Source of the DNA: an uncultured Collinsella sp. | Lineage (GTDB): Bacteria > Actinomycetota > Coriobacteriia > Coriobacteriales > Coriobacteriaceae | Direction of reading: 5' to 3' | NCBI GenBank assembly: GCA_900548075.1 | Contig: URJD01000103.1 | Location: 1-6,713, forward strand | Length of the DNA: 6,713 bases | Shown: positions 1-5,027 of the stretch, piece by piece | Numbering within the stretch: the stretch's first letter is position 1 | Layout: each line of letters opens with the position of its first letter | Notes under the pieces: model-generated | What the model saw: the letters and a program-made list of their open reading frames with translations, nothing else | Database searches by the model: none | Told to the model about the DNA's origin: nothing | Program-made: the position numbers and the translations under genes

Positions 1-396
1 GCCAAGTACGGTCGCAAAATGGACATCAACGTCATCACGTTTTGGATGTTTGTGGGCAACGGCGTGCTGAGCCTGGCAACGTCGCTGCTATTCGAGACCC
101 AAGCGCCTCTGTCCGTGTGGACGCCGAGCTTTATCGGTGCGATGGCGTTTCTCTCGGTGGGCTGCACATGCGCGGCTCTGCTCATCCAAAACGTCGGCCT
201 GGCGCATGTCCCGGCCTCGACGGGCTCGCTGCTCCTTTCGATGGAGTCGCCTTCGGGTGTGCTGTTCTCGGTGCTGCTGATGGGGGAGGCGCTCACCTCG
301 CGCCTGCTCGCCGGCTTCGTGCTTATCTTCCTGTCGATTATCTTGAGCGAGACTCACTTCGATTTTTTGCGTCGAAAGCCGCGCCCGCAATTGTAA
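1..396 (+). CDS. EamA/DMT-family transporter, C-terminal part (5' end outside window)
   Basis: The frame is open from base 1 and ends at TAA 394-396, so 131 codons are visible and the true start lies upstream; the internal ATG at 19 is not a credible start. The product is an integral inner-membrane protein with about four hydrophobic helices (visible residues roughly 11-31, 42-62, 73-94 and 98-116). The stretch from AALLIQNVGLAHVPAS through the SMESPSGVLFSVLLMGE segment to a final LLAGFVLIFLSIILSE helix matches the second EamA repeat of drug/metabolite transporters, where a Glu-Pro-type kink and a GE(x)L motif precede the last helix. It ends in a short basic tail (RRKPRPQL), which is probably cytoplasmic. 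Members export or import small metabolites such as amino acids, but the substrate cannot be read from this part. The gene is followed by its own terminator, so it is separate from the next operon. The family assignment is good; the function is open. Confidence 0.85.
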   Translation, partial: AKYGRKMDINVITFWMFVGNGVLSLATSLLFETQAPLSVWTPSFIGAMAFLSVGCTCAALLIQNVGLAHVPASTGSLLLSMESPSGVLFSVLLMGEALTSRLLAGFVLIFLSIILSETHFDFLRRKPRPQL

Positions 397-408
397 ACAA
401 CTTGTTGC

Positions 409-434
409 GCCGCCCTCCCGGGGCGGCATTTTTT
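409..434 (+). terminator. Intrinsic terminator of the EamA-family gene
   Basis: A perfect 7-bp GC stem (GCCGCCC 409-415 with GGGCGGC 421-427) with a 5-base loop is followed by A and then six T residues (429-434). It starts 13 bases after the TAA stop. This is a textbook rho-independent terminator and separates the upstream transporter from the M20D/MFS operon. Confidence 0.88.
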
Positions 435-460
435 ATGCCTCGCCCTTAAAGTAGTACCTT

Positions 461-482
461 GCACTTTACGCTATCAAAGTGC
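461..482. promoter_or_regulatory. 7-bp inverted repeat upstream of the M20D gene (possible operator)
   Basis: GCACTTT (461-467) and AAAGTGC (476-482) form a perfect inverted repeat with an 8-base spacer, 30 bases before the chosen start of the amidohydrolase gene. A dyad of this size between a terminator and an operon's first gene is the usual layout of a repressor or activator site. It could also form a small leader hairpin if transcription begins upstream. I could not find a convincing -35/-10 pair here: TTGCAC at 459-464 overlaps the dyad but has no good -10 at 16-18 bases. The dyad is seen; the role is inferred. Confidence 0.35.
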
Positions 483-501
483 TTGCTGCAAAAACGATAC
501 T

Positions 502-507
502 GGAGGG
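502..507 (+). promoter_or_regulatory. Shine-Dalgarno site fixing the M20D start
   Basis: GGAGGG lies five bases before ATG 513. An in-frame TTG at 459 would give 18 extra residues, but it has no comparable site and would overlap the 461-482 dyad. ATG 513 is therefore preferred. Confidence 0.7.
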
Positions 508-512
508 CATCT

Positions 513-1808
513 ATGGCACCAGCTTTGTCCGATCTTCAACCGCAATCAGCGCCCAAGGCCACCGCAGCGGCGCAGACCGCTATCGGTGACGGTCTTGTTG
601 CAGAAGCTCAGGCTTTTGCAGACGAGCTCGCTGCGTGGCGACACGATCTCCACCAGATGCCCGAGCTGGGTAATAGCCTCCCACAGACCTCTGCGTATAT
701 CCAAGCGCGCCTGACCGAGATGGACATCCCATTTGCCACGCTCGTCGATGGTTCCTGCGTTGTGGGCCTTGTCGGCGCCGGTGCCGCCGCGGCCCAAGGC
801 AATGGCGTCTGCACGGACGAACAGGCCGGTACGGTCATCATGCTCCGTGGCGATATGGATGCCCTGCCTGTTTCCGAGGAGTCGGGCGAGCCCTTTGCAT
901 CCACCAACGGCTGCATGCACGCTTGCGGTCACGATATGCACGCGACGGCGCTGCTTGGTGCGGCGCGCCTGCTCAAGGCCCGCGAGGCCGAGCTTGTGGA
1001 GGCCAACGCCACCGTCAAACTGCTGTTCCAGCCGGGCGAGGAGACCTTTGAGGGAGCACGCGCTGCCATCGCCGACGGCCTGCTGCAGAACCCGCGCCCT
1101 CAGGCGGCCTTTGCCATGCATGTCAACAGCCAGTCGCCGCTTGGCCTGGTGCTCTACGGCAGTCCAGCGCTTTCGGGCGTGTACGGTTTCCGCATCACGC
1201 TCCAGGGCAAGGGCGGCCATGGCTCGAGCCCCGAGATCTGCATCGACCCCATCACGGCCGGCGTCCATGTGCACCTGGCGCTCCAGGAGCTTATCGCCCG
1301 CGAGGTGCCGGCGGCCAAGGAAGTCGCACTTACCGTTGGTAAGTTTGCTGGCGGCTTGGCGGCCAACGTCATCCCCGACACCTGCGTGCTCGAGGGAACG
1401 CTGCGCGGCTTTGATGTTGAGCTCATGGAGCACCTCAAGACCCGCATCGCGGAGGTCGTTAACGGCGTTGCCACAACATATCGTACGCCGGCGACCATCG
1501 AGACGCTTTCGGATGTTCCGCCGCTTGTACTCGACAGCGATATGACTCAGGCGTCGCTTGGCTACGTGGGCGCAGTGCTGCCCAAGGCGGCTTTCTTGCC
1601 GCTTTTCCATGCCATGGCGAGTGAGGACTTTGCGCTTATCTCGAGCGAGATTCCGAGTGCGTACTTTACCGTGGGCGCGGCCGTAACCGACACGGACGAG
1701 CATTTTGCCCAGCATCATCCCAAGGCGCGCTTTAACGATGCCGAGCTTCCCCTCGGCGCCGCGGCTTATTCCGCCGTCGCTTTGGGCTATATCGCCGACC
1801 ACCGGTAG
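513..1808 (+). CDS. M20D-family amidohydrolase / N-acyl-amino-acid hydrolase
   Basis: A complete 431-residue protein of the M20 metallopeptidase family, subfamily D (hippurate hydrolase, IAA-amino acid hydrolase, N-acetyl-diaminopimelate deacetylase, AbgA/B type). These enzymes hydrolyse the amide bond of N-acylated amino acids with a metal centre in the cytosol; no signal peptide is visible. Landmarks in order: WRHDLHQMPELG (42-53), the usual start of the domain; LRGDMDALP (111-119); MHACGHDMHATA (135-146) with likely metal ligands Cys138 and His140; FQPGEE (172-177) with the catalytic/metal Glu pair; AMH203; the dimerisation-domain motif GKGGHGSSP (232-240); ANVIPD (284-289); SEDF (370-373); and HHPKARF (401-407) with the last ligand His. 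All key residues are present, so the enzyme should be active. About 40 residues precede the domain, and an Ala/Gly-rich insert (about 88-106) precedes the RGDMDALP motif. It is followed 39 bases later by an MFS gene with no terminator between, which suggests an operon. The exact substrate is not readable. Confidence 0.9.
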   Translation: MAPALSDLQPQSAPKATAAAQTAIGDGLVAEAQAFADELAAWRHDLHQMPELGNSLPQTSAYIQARLTEMDIPFATLVDGSCVVGLVGAGAAAAQGNGVCTDEQAGTVIMLRGDMDALPVSEESGEPFASTNGCMHACGHDMHATALLGAARLLKAREAELVEANATVKLLFQPGEETFEGARAAIADGLLQNPRPQAAFAMHVNSQSPLGLVLYGSPALSGVYGFRITLQGKGGHGSSPEICIDPITAGVHVHLALQELIAREVPAAKEVALTVGKFAGGLAANVIPDTCVLEGTLRGFDVELMEHLKTRIAEVVNGVATTYRTPATIETLSDVPPLVLDSDMTQASLGYVGAVLPKAAFLPLFHAMASEDFALISSEIPSAYFTVGAAVTDTDEHFAQHHPKARFNDAELPLGAAAYSAVALGYIADHR

Positions 1809-1837
1809 CACCCAATCTTGCTACTCGTTTGTTTAAA

Positions 1838-1843
1838 AAGGAG
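1838..1843 (+). promoter_or_regulatory. Shine-Dalgarno site fixing the MFS start
   Basis: AAGGAG ends four bases before ATG 1848, giving MSRQHKFFPGW, a typical short polar N terminus before the first helix. The in-frame TTG at 1818 lacks a ribosome site and would add ten residues, so ATG 1848 is chosen. Confidence 0.65.
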
Positions 1844-1847
1844 CAGT

Positions 1848-3152
1848 ATGTCCCGGCAGCATAAATTCTTCCCCGGTTGGCTTGTCGTGGCCTCCGGCTT
1901 TGTCATCATGGCCACGTGCTACACGATTTTCGTTAACTGCATGAGCCTGTTTCAGCCGCTCATCGTAAGCGACCTCGGGATCACGCTTGCGCAGTACAAC
2001 ATCTCCAATGCCATCTCCACCGTGGTGAGCGTTATCGGTTCGCTTGTGATCGGTCATGTGGCCGATAAAGTAAGTGGCCGCGTTTTGGGCTCCCTCACTG
2101 TTATCGCCACCTCTGCCGTTCTTGCCGGCATGGGCTTTGTCGGTGAGCTGTGGCAGGTCTACGTACTCTTTGCCGTCTCGGGCTGCTTTGCCGTCGCCTC
2201 GACCCGCCTGCTCATTAGCCTCGTCACTGCCAACTGGTTTACGGCCAAGCGAGGCCTTGCCATCTCCATCGCACTTTCGGGCTCGGGCTTTGGCGGCGCT
2301 ATTCTGTCTCCCATCGTGAGCTCGCTTATCGTGAGTGTGGGCTGGCGCTCTGCGCTCCTGGTGCTCGCTGCCGTCTGCATTGTGGCGGCGCTGCCCATCA
2401 CGGCCTATTCCTTCCGCACCAAGCCTTCCGAGATCGGCCTTAAGCCGCTCGGCGAGAATCCGGGCGATCCGTCCGTCTCGACGGCTGGCGACAAGGACGA
2501 GCACACGGCGCCCGAGGTTAGCGTCGGCTGGTCTCGTATCAAGAAGAGCCCGGCATTTTGGCTGCTCGTCGTTGCCTTCCTCTTTATGGGTCTGGTCAAC
2601 GGCGCCATCCTGCCCAACCAGGTCACTAACATGACGAGCGTTACCGTCAACGGCGCCAAGATTGTCACGGGCGGCCACGATCCCATGTGGGCAGGTACTG
2701 TGCTTTCGGCCTATATGGTCACCGTCGTTATCGCCAAGATTTCGCTCGGTGCGATCTATGACCGCTTTGGCCTGCGCTTTGGCAATATCCTTGGCTCCGT
2801 TGCGTGCATTATCGCCTGCGTGGCGCTGTGCTTCCCGACGACGGACCTCGGTCCTATTGTCGCCGCTGTGAGCTTTGGTATCGGAACGTGCATGGGCACC
2901 ATCACGCCCACGATCGCGGCTTCCAAGCAGTTTGGCATGGCCGACCTCGGCAAGGTCACGGGCACCATCACCTCGCTCGAGATGGTCGGCGGCACCGTGG
3001 GCGCCATTGTCTCGGGCGTGCTGTTCGACGCCACGGGCTCCTTTGCAAGCACCTGGATTGTGTGCCTGGCGTGCTCCGTGGTCATGCTCGTGTTCCTGCT
3101 GGCATCCGAGCCCATCGCCGCCAAGCTGCGCGCGAGCGTGGCGGGGGAGTAG
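1848..3152 (+). CDS. MFS transporter, OFA/monocarboxylate-like
   Basis: A complete 434-residue inner-membrane protein with about twelve hydrophobic helices in two halves. The halves are joined by a hydrophilic loop (about 190-232) containing the acidic stretch AGDKDEHTAPE. Signature loops of the Major Facilitator Superfamily are present twice: GHVADKVSGR (69-78) between helices 2 and 3, and GAIYDRFGLR (301-310) at the equivalent place in the second half. NWFTAKRGLAISIALSGSGFGGAILSP (129-155) is the helix 4-5 region typical of the oxalate/formate antiporter and monocarboxylate-type MFS groups, as is the opening FFPGWLVVASGF. Such proteins move small organic anions or amino-acid derivatives using a proton or exchange gradient. 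The gene follows the M20D hydrolase by 39 bases and probably shares its transcript, so a plausible job is uptake of the hydrolase substrate or export of a product; this is inference from position only. No simple U-tailed terminator follows; the 3189-3397 hairpins lie next. Confidence 0.88.
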   Translation: MSRQHKFFPGWLVVASGFVIMATCYTIFVNCMSLFQPLIVSDLGITLAQYNISNAISTVVSVIGSLVIGHVADKVSGRVLGSLTVIATSAVLAGMGFVGELWQVYVLFAVSGCFAVASTRLLISLVTANWFTAKRGLAISIALSGSGFGGAILSPIVSSLIVSVGWRSALLVLAAVCIVAALPITAYSFRTKPSEIGLKPLGENPGDPSVSTAGDKDEHTAPEVSVGWSRIKKSPAFWLLVVAFLFMGLVNGAILPNQVTNMTSVTVNGAKIVTGGHDPMWAGTVLSAYMVTVVIAKISLGAIYDRFGLRFGNILGSVACIIACVALCFPTTDLGPIVAAVSFGIGTCMGTITPTIAASKQFGMADLGKVTGTITSLEMVGGTVGAIVSGVLFDATGSFASTWIVCLACSVVMLVFLLASEPIAAKLRASVAGE

Positions 3153-3188
3153 ACGTCCGTCGCTCTTTTCTGTTCGCCCCGTTCTGTC

Positions 3189-3250
3189 CGTGGCCGCCTT
3201 GGAAGCCGAATGGATGCTCGTACCATCATTCGGTTTCCAAGGTGGCCACG
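3189..3250 (+). repeat. Long imperfect inverted repeat (hairpin 1)
   Basis: Arms 3189-3212 and 3227-3250 pair over 24 positions. The only two departures from Watson-Crick pairing are G3196/T3243 and G3205/T3234, both G·U wobbles in plus-strand RNA. With G3213 bulged, three more pairs (3214-3216 with 3224-3226) close a 7-base loop (CTCGTAC). There is no T run after the right arm, so it is not a classical terminator. It starts 37 bases after the MFS stop. It could be an mRNA 3'-end stabiliser, a REP-like dispersed repeat or part of a small RNA; the structure is certain, the role is not. Confidence 0.8.
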
Positions 3251-3261
3251 AGCCTACGAAA

Positions 3262-3325
3262 TGATCCCTATTCCTCCGTCCCCAAGGGATCACGTGATCC
3301 GAAGGCGACGGAGGAAAAGGGATTA
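3262..3325 (+). repeat. 64-base interrupted palindrome (hairpin 2)
   Basis: The whole element is symmetric about one centre between 3293 and 3294. The outer arms, 3262-3280 and 3307-3325, pair at 18 of 19 positions (one A·A mismatch at 3270/3317, one G·U at 3263/3324). The core GGATCACGTGATCC (3287-3300) is a perfect 14-base palindrome. Between them lies a mostly unpaired zone of six bases per side (3281-3286 and 3301-3306). A perfect core inside a matched outer stem could be a protein-binding dyad, a cruciform, or a hairpin with an internal loop. No T run follows. Confidence 0.8.
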
Positions 3326-3403
3326 CAAACAGCGGCGGCGCGTCTGGCCGAACGAGTCCCCATACCCTCGTTCGGTCAGACGCGCCGCCGCTGTTTGCGT
3401 TTG
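3326..3403 (+). terminator. 31-bp hairpin before hisS, probable terminator (hairpin 3)
   Basis: Arms 3326-3356 and 3367-3397 pair at all 31 positions, with one G·U wobble (G3347/T3376) and a 10-base loop (TCCCCATACC). The stem has a very GC-rich middle, AAACAG at its left base and CTGTTTG at its right base, followed by CGTTTG. An A-rich foot pairing with a T-containing foot is common in bidirectional terminators, but there is no clean run of six or more T residues, so termination is plausible rather than certain. It begins immediately after hairpin 2. Its right arm covers the place where the hisS -35 region should be. Confidence 0.5.
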
Positions 3404-3408
3404 TGCCG

Positions 3409-3414
3409 TATAAT
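3409..3414 (+). promoter_or_regulatory. hisS: -10 box of the hisS promoter
   Basis: A perfect TATAAT followed by GA, the same TATAATGA context as upstream of ppc (4978-4985). It lies 43 bases before the hisS start, so transcription would begin near 3421 with a leader of about 36 bases. No acceptable -35 hexamer sits 16-18 bases upstream; that position (about 3386-3392) falls inside the GC-rich arm of hairpin 3. There is also no TGn extension. Confidence 0.55.
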
Positions 3415-3440
3415 GACCGTTACCTATGACGCGATACAAA

Positions 3441-3447
3441 AGAAAGG
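3441..3447 (+). promoter_or_regulatory. hisS: Ribosome site of hisS, favouring ATG 3457
   Basis: AGAAAGG ends nine bases before ATG 3457 but only three before the in-frame TTG at 3451, so the ATG (protein starting MQAQKAEGTRDL) is preferred over the TTG two codons earlier. Confidence 0.6.
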
Positions 3448-3456
3448 TGTTTGCCC

Positions 3457-4770
3457 ATGCAGGCACAGAAGGCGGAGGGAACCCGCGACCTTATCGGCGC
3501 CGAGATGCGCGCCTGGCAAAAGATGCAGCAGATTGCGGCCGGCGTGTTCGAGCCGTTTGGTTTTAAACCCATCGAGACGCCCGCGATCGAGCAGGTGGAC
3601 GTGTTTGTCCACGGTATCGGCCAGTCGACCGACGTCGTGCGCAAGGAGATGTTCCGCGTGTTTAGCGGTGCCAACCTGGAGCGCGTCTTTACCGAGGGCA
3701 CCGACACCAAACTCAAGCCCAAGCAGCGCCTGGCACTTCGCCCCGAGGGCACGGCCGGCGTGGTGCGTGCCGTCGTCGAGAATAACCTGGTGCCCCAGGG
3801 CTCCACGCCGTTTAAGGCGTACTACGCCGAGGCCATGTTCCGCGGCGAGCGTCCCCAGAAGGGCCGCCTGCGCCAGTTCCACCAGGTGGGCATCGAGTGG
3901 CTCGGCGCTCCCGATCCGGCGGCAGACGCCGAGTGCATCATCATGCTCATGGAGTTCTACAAGCGCCTGGGCTTCGACCTTTCCAAGCTTCGTCTGCTCA
4001 TCAACTCGATGGGTGACGCCCAGTGCCGTCCGGCTTACCGCGAACAGGTTAAGCAGTTCATCCTCGATCACGCAGACGAGATGTGCGATGAGTGCCGCGA
4101 GCGCGCCGAGCTCAACCCGCTGCGCGCCTTCGACTGCAAGAACGACCACTGCCGTGAGATCATGGCCGACGCCCCGCTGATGGGCGACAACCTGTGCGAC
4201 GAGTGCCGCGAGCACTACGAGCAGGTCAAGCGCTATCTGGATGCCGCCGGTATCGAGTATGTTGAGGATCCCACCTTGGTGCGCGGCCTGGACTACTACA
4301 CCCGTACCGTCTTTGAGGTCGAGGCCCCTGGCGCCGGCGTCGGCTCCATCGGCGGCGGCGGCCGCTATGACGGCCTGGTCGAGCTCGAGGGTGGCAAGCC
4401 CACGGCGGGCGTCGGCTTTGCTGTCGGTTTTGAGCGCGCCCTGCTGGCCCTGCAGGCATTTGGTAACGACTTGGGTGCCGAGGAGGCCCCGTGTGTTTAC
4501 GTCGCCAACGCCGGCAAGGAACTGCGCCAGAACGTCTTTGCCATTACGCAGGAGCTTCGCGCCGCAGGTATCGTGACCGAGGCCGACTATCAGGGCCGTT
4601 CGCTCAAGGCCCAGTTTAAACAGGCCGATAAGGTGGGCGCCAAGCTCATCCTGGTCCTGGGCGGCGACGAGCTTGCCGCCGGCAAGGTCAAGGTGCGCGA
4701 CATGGAGAGCCACGAAGAGGTTCTTGCCGATCTGGCCAACGTCGTCGAGGCGGTTCGCGAGCGCCTGTAG
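3457..4770 (+). CDS. hisS: Histidine--tRNA ligase (HisRS)
   Basis: A complete 437-residue class II aminoacyl-tRNA synthetase, within the usual bacterial HisRS length range. It charges tRNA-His with histidine using ATP, in the cytosol as a homodimer. The N terminus EGTRDL replaces the common KGTxD entry. The LALRPEGTA stretch (92-100) and the motif 2 block (FRGERPQKGR at 128-137, then RQFHQVG) form the ATP site. LVRGLDYYTRTVFE (274-287) is the histidine-specific motif carrying the catalytic Arg (Arg276, equivalent to E. coli Arg259). GGGRYDGL (299-306) and GVGFAVGFERALL (318-330) are the second histidine motif and motif 3. The anticodon-binding domain runs from about 345 to 437. The insertion domain (about 160-265) holds six cysteines in pairs: 210/213, 227/232 and 247/250. 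hisS has its own promoter-like -10 and a terminator behind it, so it is probably monocistronic here; many relatives have aspS next, which is absent. Confidence 0.97.
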   Translation: MQAQKAEGTRDLIGAEMRAWQKMQQIAAGVFEPFGFKPIETPAIEQVDVFVHGIGQSTDVVRKEMFRVFSGANLERVFTEGTDTKLKPKQRLALRPEGTAGVVRAVVENNLVPQGSTPFKAYYAEAMFRGERPQKGRLRQFHQVGIEWLGAPDPAADAECIIMLMEFYKRLGFDLSKLRLLINSMGDAQCRPAYREQVKQFILDHADEMCDECRERAELNPLRAFDCKNDHCREIMADAPLMGDNLCDECREHYEQVKRYLDAAGIEYVEDPTLVRGLDYYTRTVFEVEAPGAGVGSIGGGGRYDGLVELEGGKPTAGVGFAVGFERALLALQAFGNDLGAEEAPCVYVANAGKELRQNVFAITQELRAAGIVTEADYQGRSLKAQFKQADKVGAKLILVLGGDELAAGKVKVRDMESHEEVLADLANVVEAVRERL

Positions 4771-4806
4771 CGCATCTTTTTGAGCTGCGGACTCGCTAAC
4801 ATGTCC

Positions 4807-4821
4807 CGCTCGCGGCGAGCG
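4807..4821 (+). terminator. Short hairpin after hisS, weak terminator candidate
   Basis: CGCTCG (4807-4812) and CGAGCG (4816-4821) form a 6-bp stem with a 3-base loop, followed by ATTGTTA. The tail is too poor in T for a strong terminator; it may only support the larger hairpin that follows. Confidence 0.3.
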
Positions 4822-4827
4822 ATTGTT

Positions 4828-4870
4828 ACGGGGGTGTTTCGCAATTATGCGGAATGCCCCCGTTTGTGTA
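4828..4870 (+). terminator. hisS terminator hairpin
   Basis: Arms 4828-4842 and 4849-4863 pair over 15 positions: ACGGGGG with CCCCCGT at the base, three G·U pairs in the middle, and CGC with GCG at the top under a 6-base loop (AATTAT). The following TTGTGTA is only moderately T-rich. It starts 57 bases after the hisS stop and is the best candidate for the 3' end of that transcript. Confidence 0.65.
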
Positions 4871-4881
4871 TGCCGTCCACC

Positions 4882-4970
4882 GAGAAATACGACCATTTAG
4901 AGCAAAAACCCTTGCAATGCAGAAAATACTTTTGTGTGGTAAAGCGCAATCAGTGTCGAAAGTATTTCTC
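4882..4970. promoter_or_regulatory. Three copies of a GAGAAATAC-type motif upstream of ppc
   Basis: GAGAAATAC at 4882-4890 has an exact inverted copy, GTATTTCTC, at 4962-4970. A near copy in direct orientation, AGAAAATAC, lies at 4921-4929. The second and third copies share a longer core: AAATACTTT at 4924-4932 against AAAGTATTT at 4959-4967. Centres are spaced 39 and 38 bases apart. The third copy sits between the likely -35 and the -10 of the ppc promoter, a typical operator position. The repeats are seen; binding by a regulator is inferred. Confidence 0.45.
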
Positions 4971-4983
4971 AAGCGCCTATAAT
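4954..4983 (+). promoter_or_regulatory. ppc: ppc promoter
   Basis: A perfect TATAAT at 4978-4983 has a weak -35 candidate TGTCGA at 4954-4959, giving an 18-base spacer. Transcription would start near 4990, leaving a leader of about 38 bases. The weak -35 fits a promoter helped or controlled by a bound factor. Confidence 0.6.
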
Positions 4984-5007
4984 GAATACCGCATGTTACG
5001 TGCATAG

Positions 5008-5023
5008 AAGGAGGAATGGGAGG
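5008..5023 (+). promoter_or_regulatory. ppc: Tandem Shine-Dalgarno sites before ppc
   Basis: Two strong sites follow each other: AAGGAGG (5008-5014) and GGGAGG (5018-5023). The second ends four bases before GTG 5028. The first ends only one base before an in-frame ATG at 5016, too close to serve it. GTG 5028 is therefore chosen; the ATG would add just MGGN. Confidence 0.55.
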
Positions 5024-5027
5024 AAAC

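Larger units (their letters stand above)
3153..3456. other. Non-coding hairpin-rich gap between the MFS gene and hisS
   Basis: This 304-base gap has no credible gene. Bases 3153-3188 hold nothing I recognise. Bases 3189-3397 are almost entirely three consecutive long inverted repeats. Bases 3398-3456 carry the hisS -10 box and ribosome site. Short frames that cross the gap exist only because the hairpins lack stops, and they have no ribosome site or family resemblance. Confidence 0.8.

Noticed and set aside
546..1811. Long open frame on the minus strand opposite the M20D gene
   Set aside because: It is the mirror of GC-rich codon use in the real gene. Its translation is rich in Arg, Gly and His without domain motifs, while the plus-strand frame has every M20D landmark.
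1833..3293. Long minus-strand open frame opposite the MFS gene
   Set aside because: The translation is a low-complexity Asp/His/Arg/Gly-rich product with no membrane or enzyme motif, while the plus strand is a clear 12-helix transporter.
3189..3397. CRISPR array or integron attC sites
   Set aside because: The three hairpins are unrelated in sequence, so there is no direct repeat-spacer pattern, and no GTTRRRY core sites or integrase gene are seen.
3153..3456. T-box or other amino-acid-sensing leader before hisS
   Set aside because: No T-box sequence (AGGGTGGNACCGCG-like) or specifier loop is visible, and the likely start at about 3421 leaves a leader of only about 36 bases.
3424..4896. Minus-strand open frame of about 490 codons opposite hisS
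   Set aside because: It is antisense to a full set of HisRS motifs and has no recognisable domain, so it is a composition shadow.
4991..5003. Small GCATG/CGTGC hairpin in the ppc leader
   Set aside because: Five pairs including one G·U around a 3-base loop is too weak to separate from chance.
4993..5007. Four-codon leader frame (ATG to TAG) in the ppc 5' leader
   Set aside because: It has no Shine-Dalgarno site and sits only a few bases after the predicted transcription start. A frame this short is expected by chance.
4780..5007. Small protein of about 75 residues in the hisS-ppc gap
   Set aside because: It runs through the hisS terminator hairpins and the ppc promoter, lacks a ribosome site, and its codon use does not match the neighbours.
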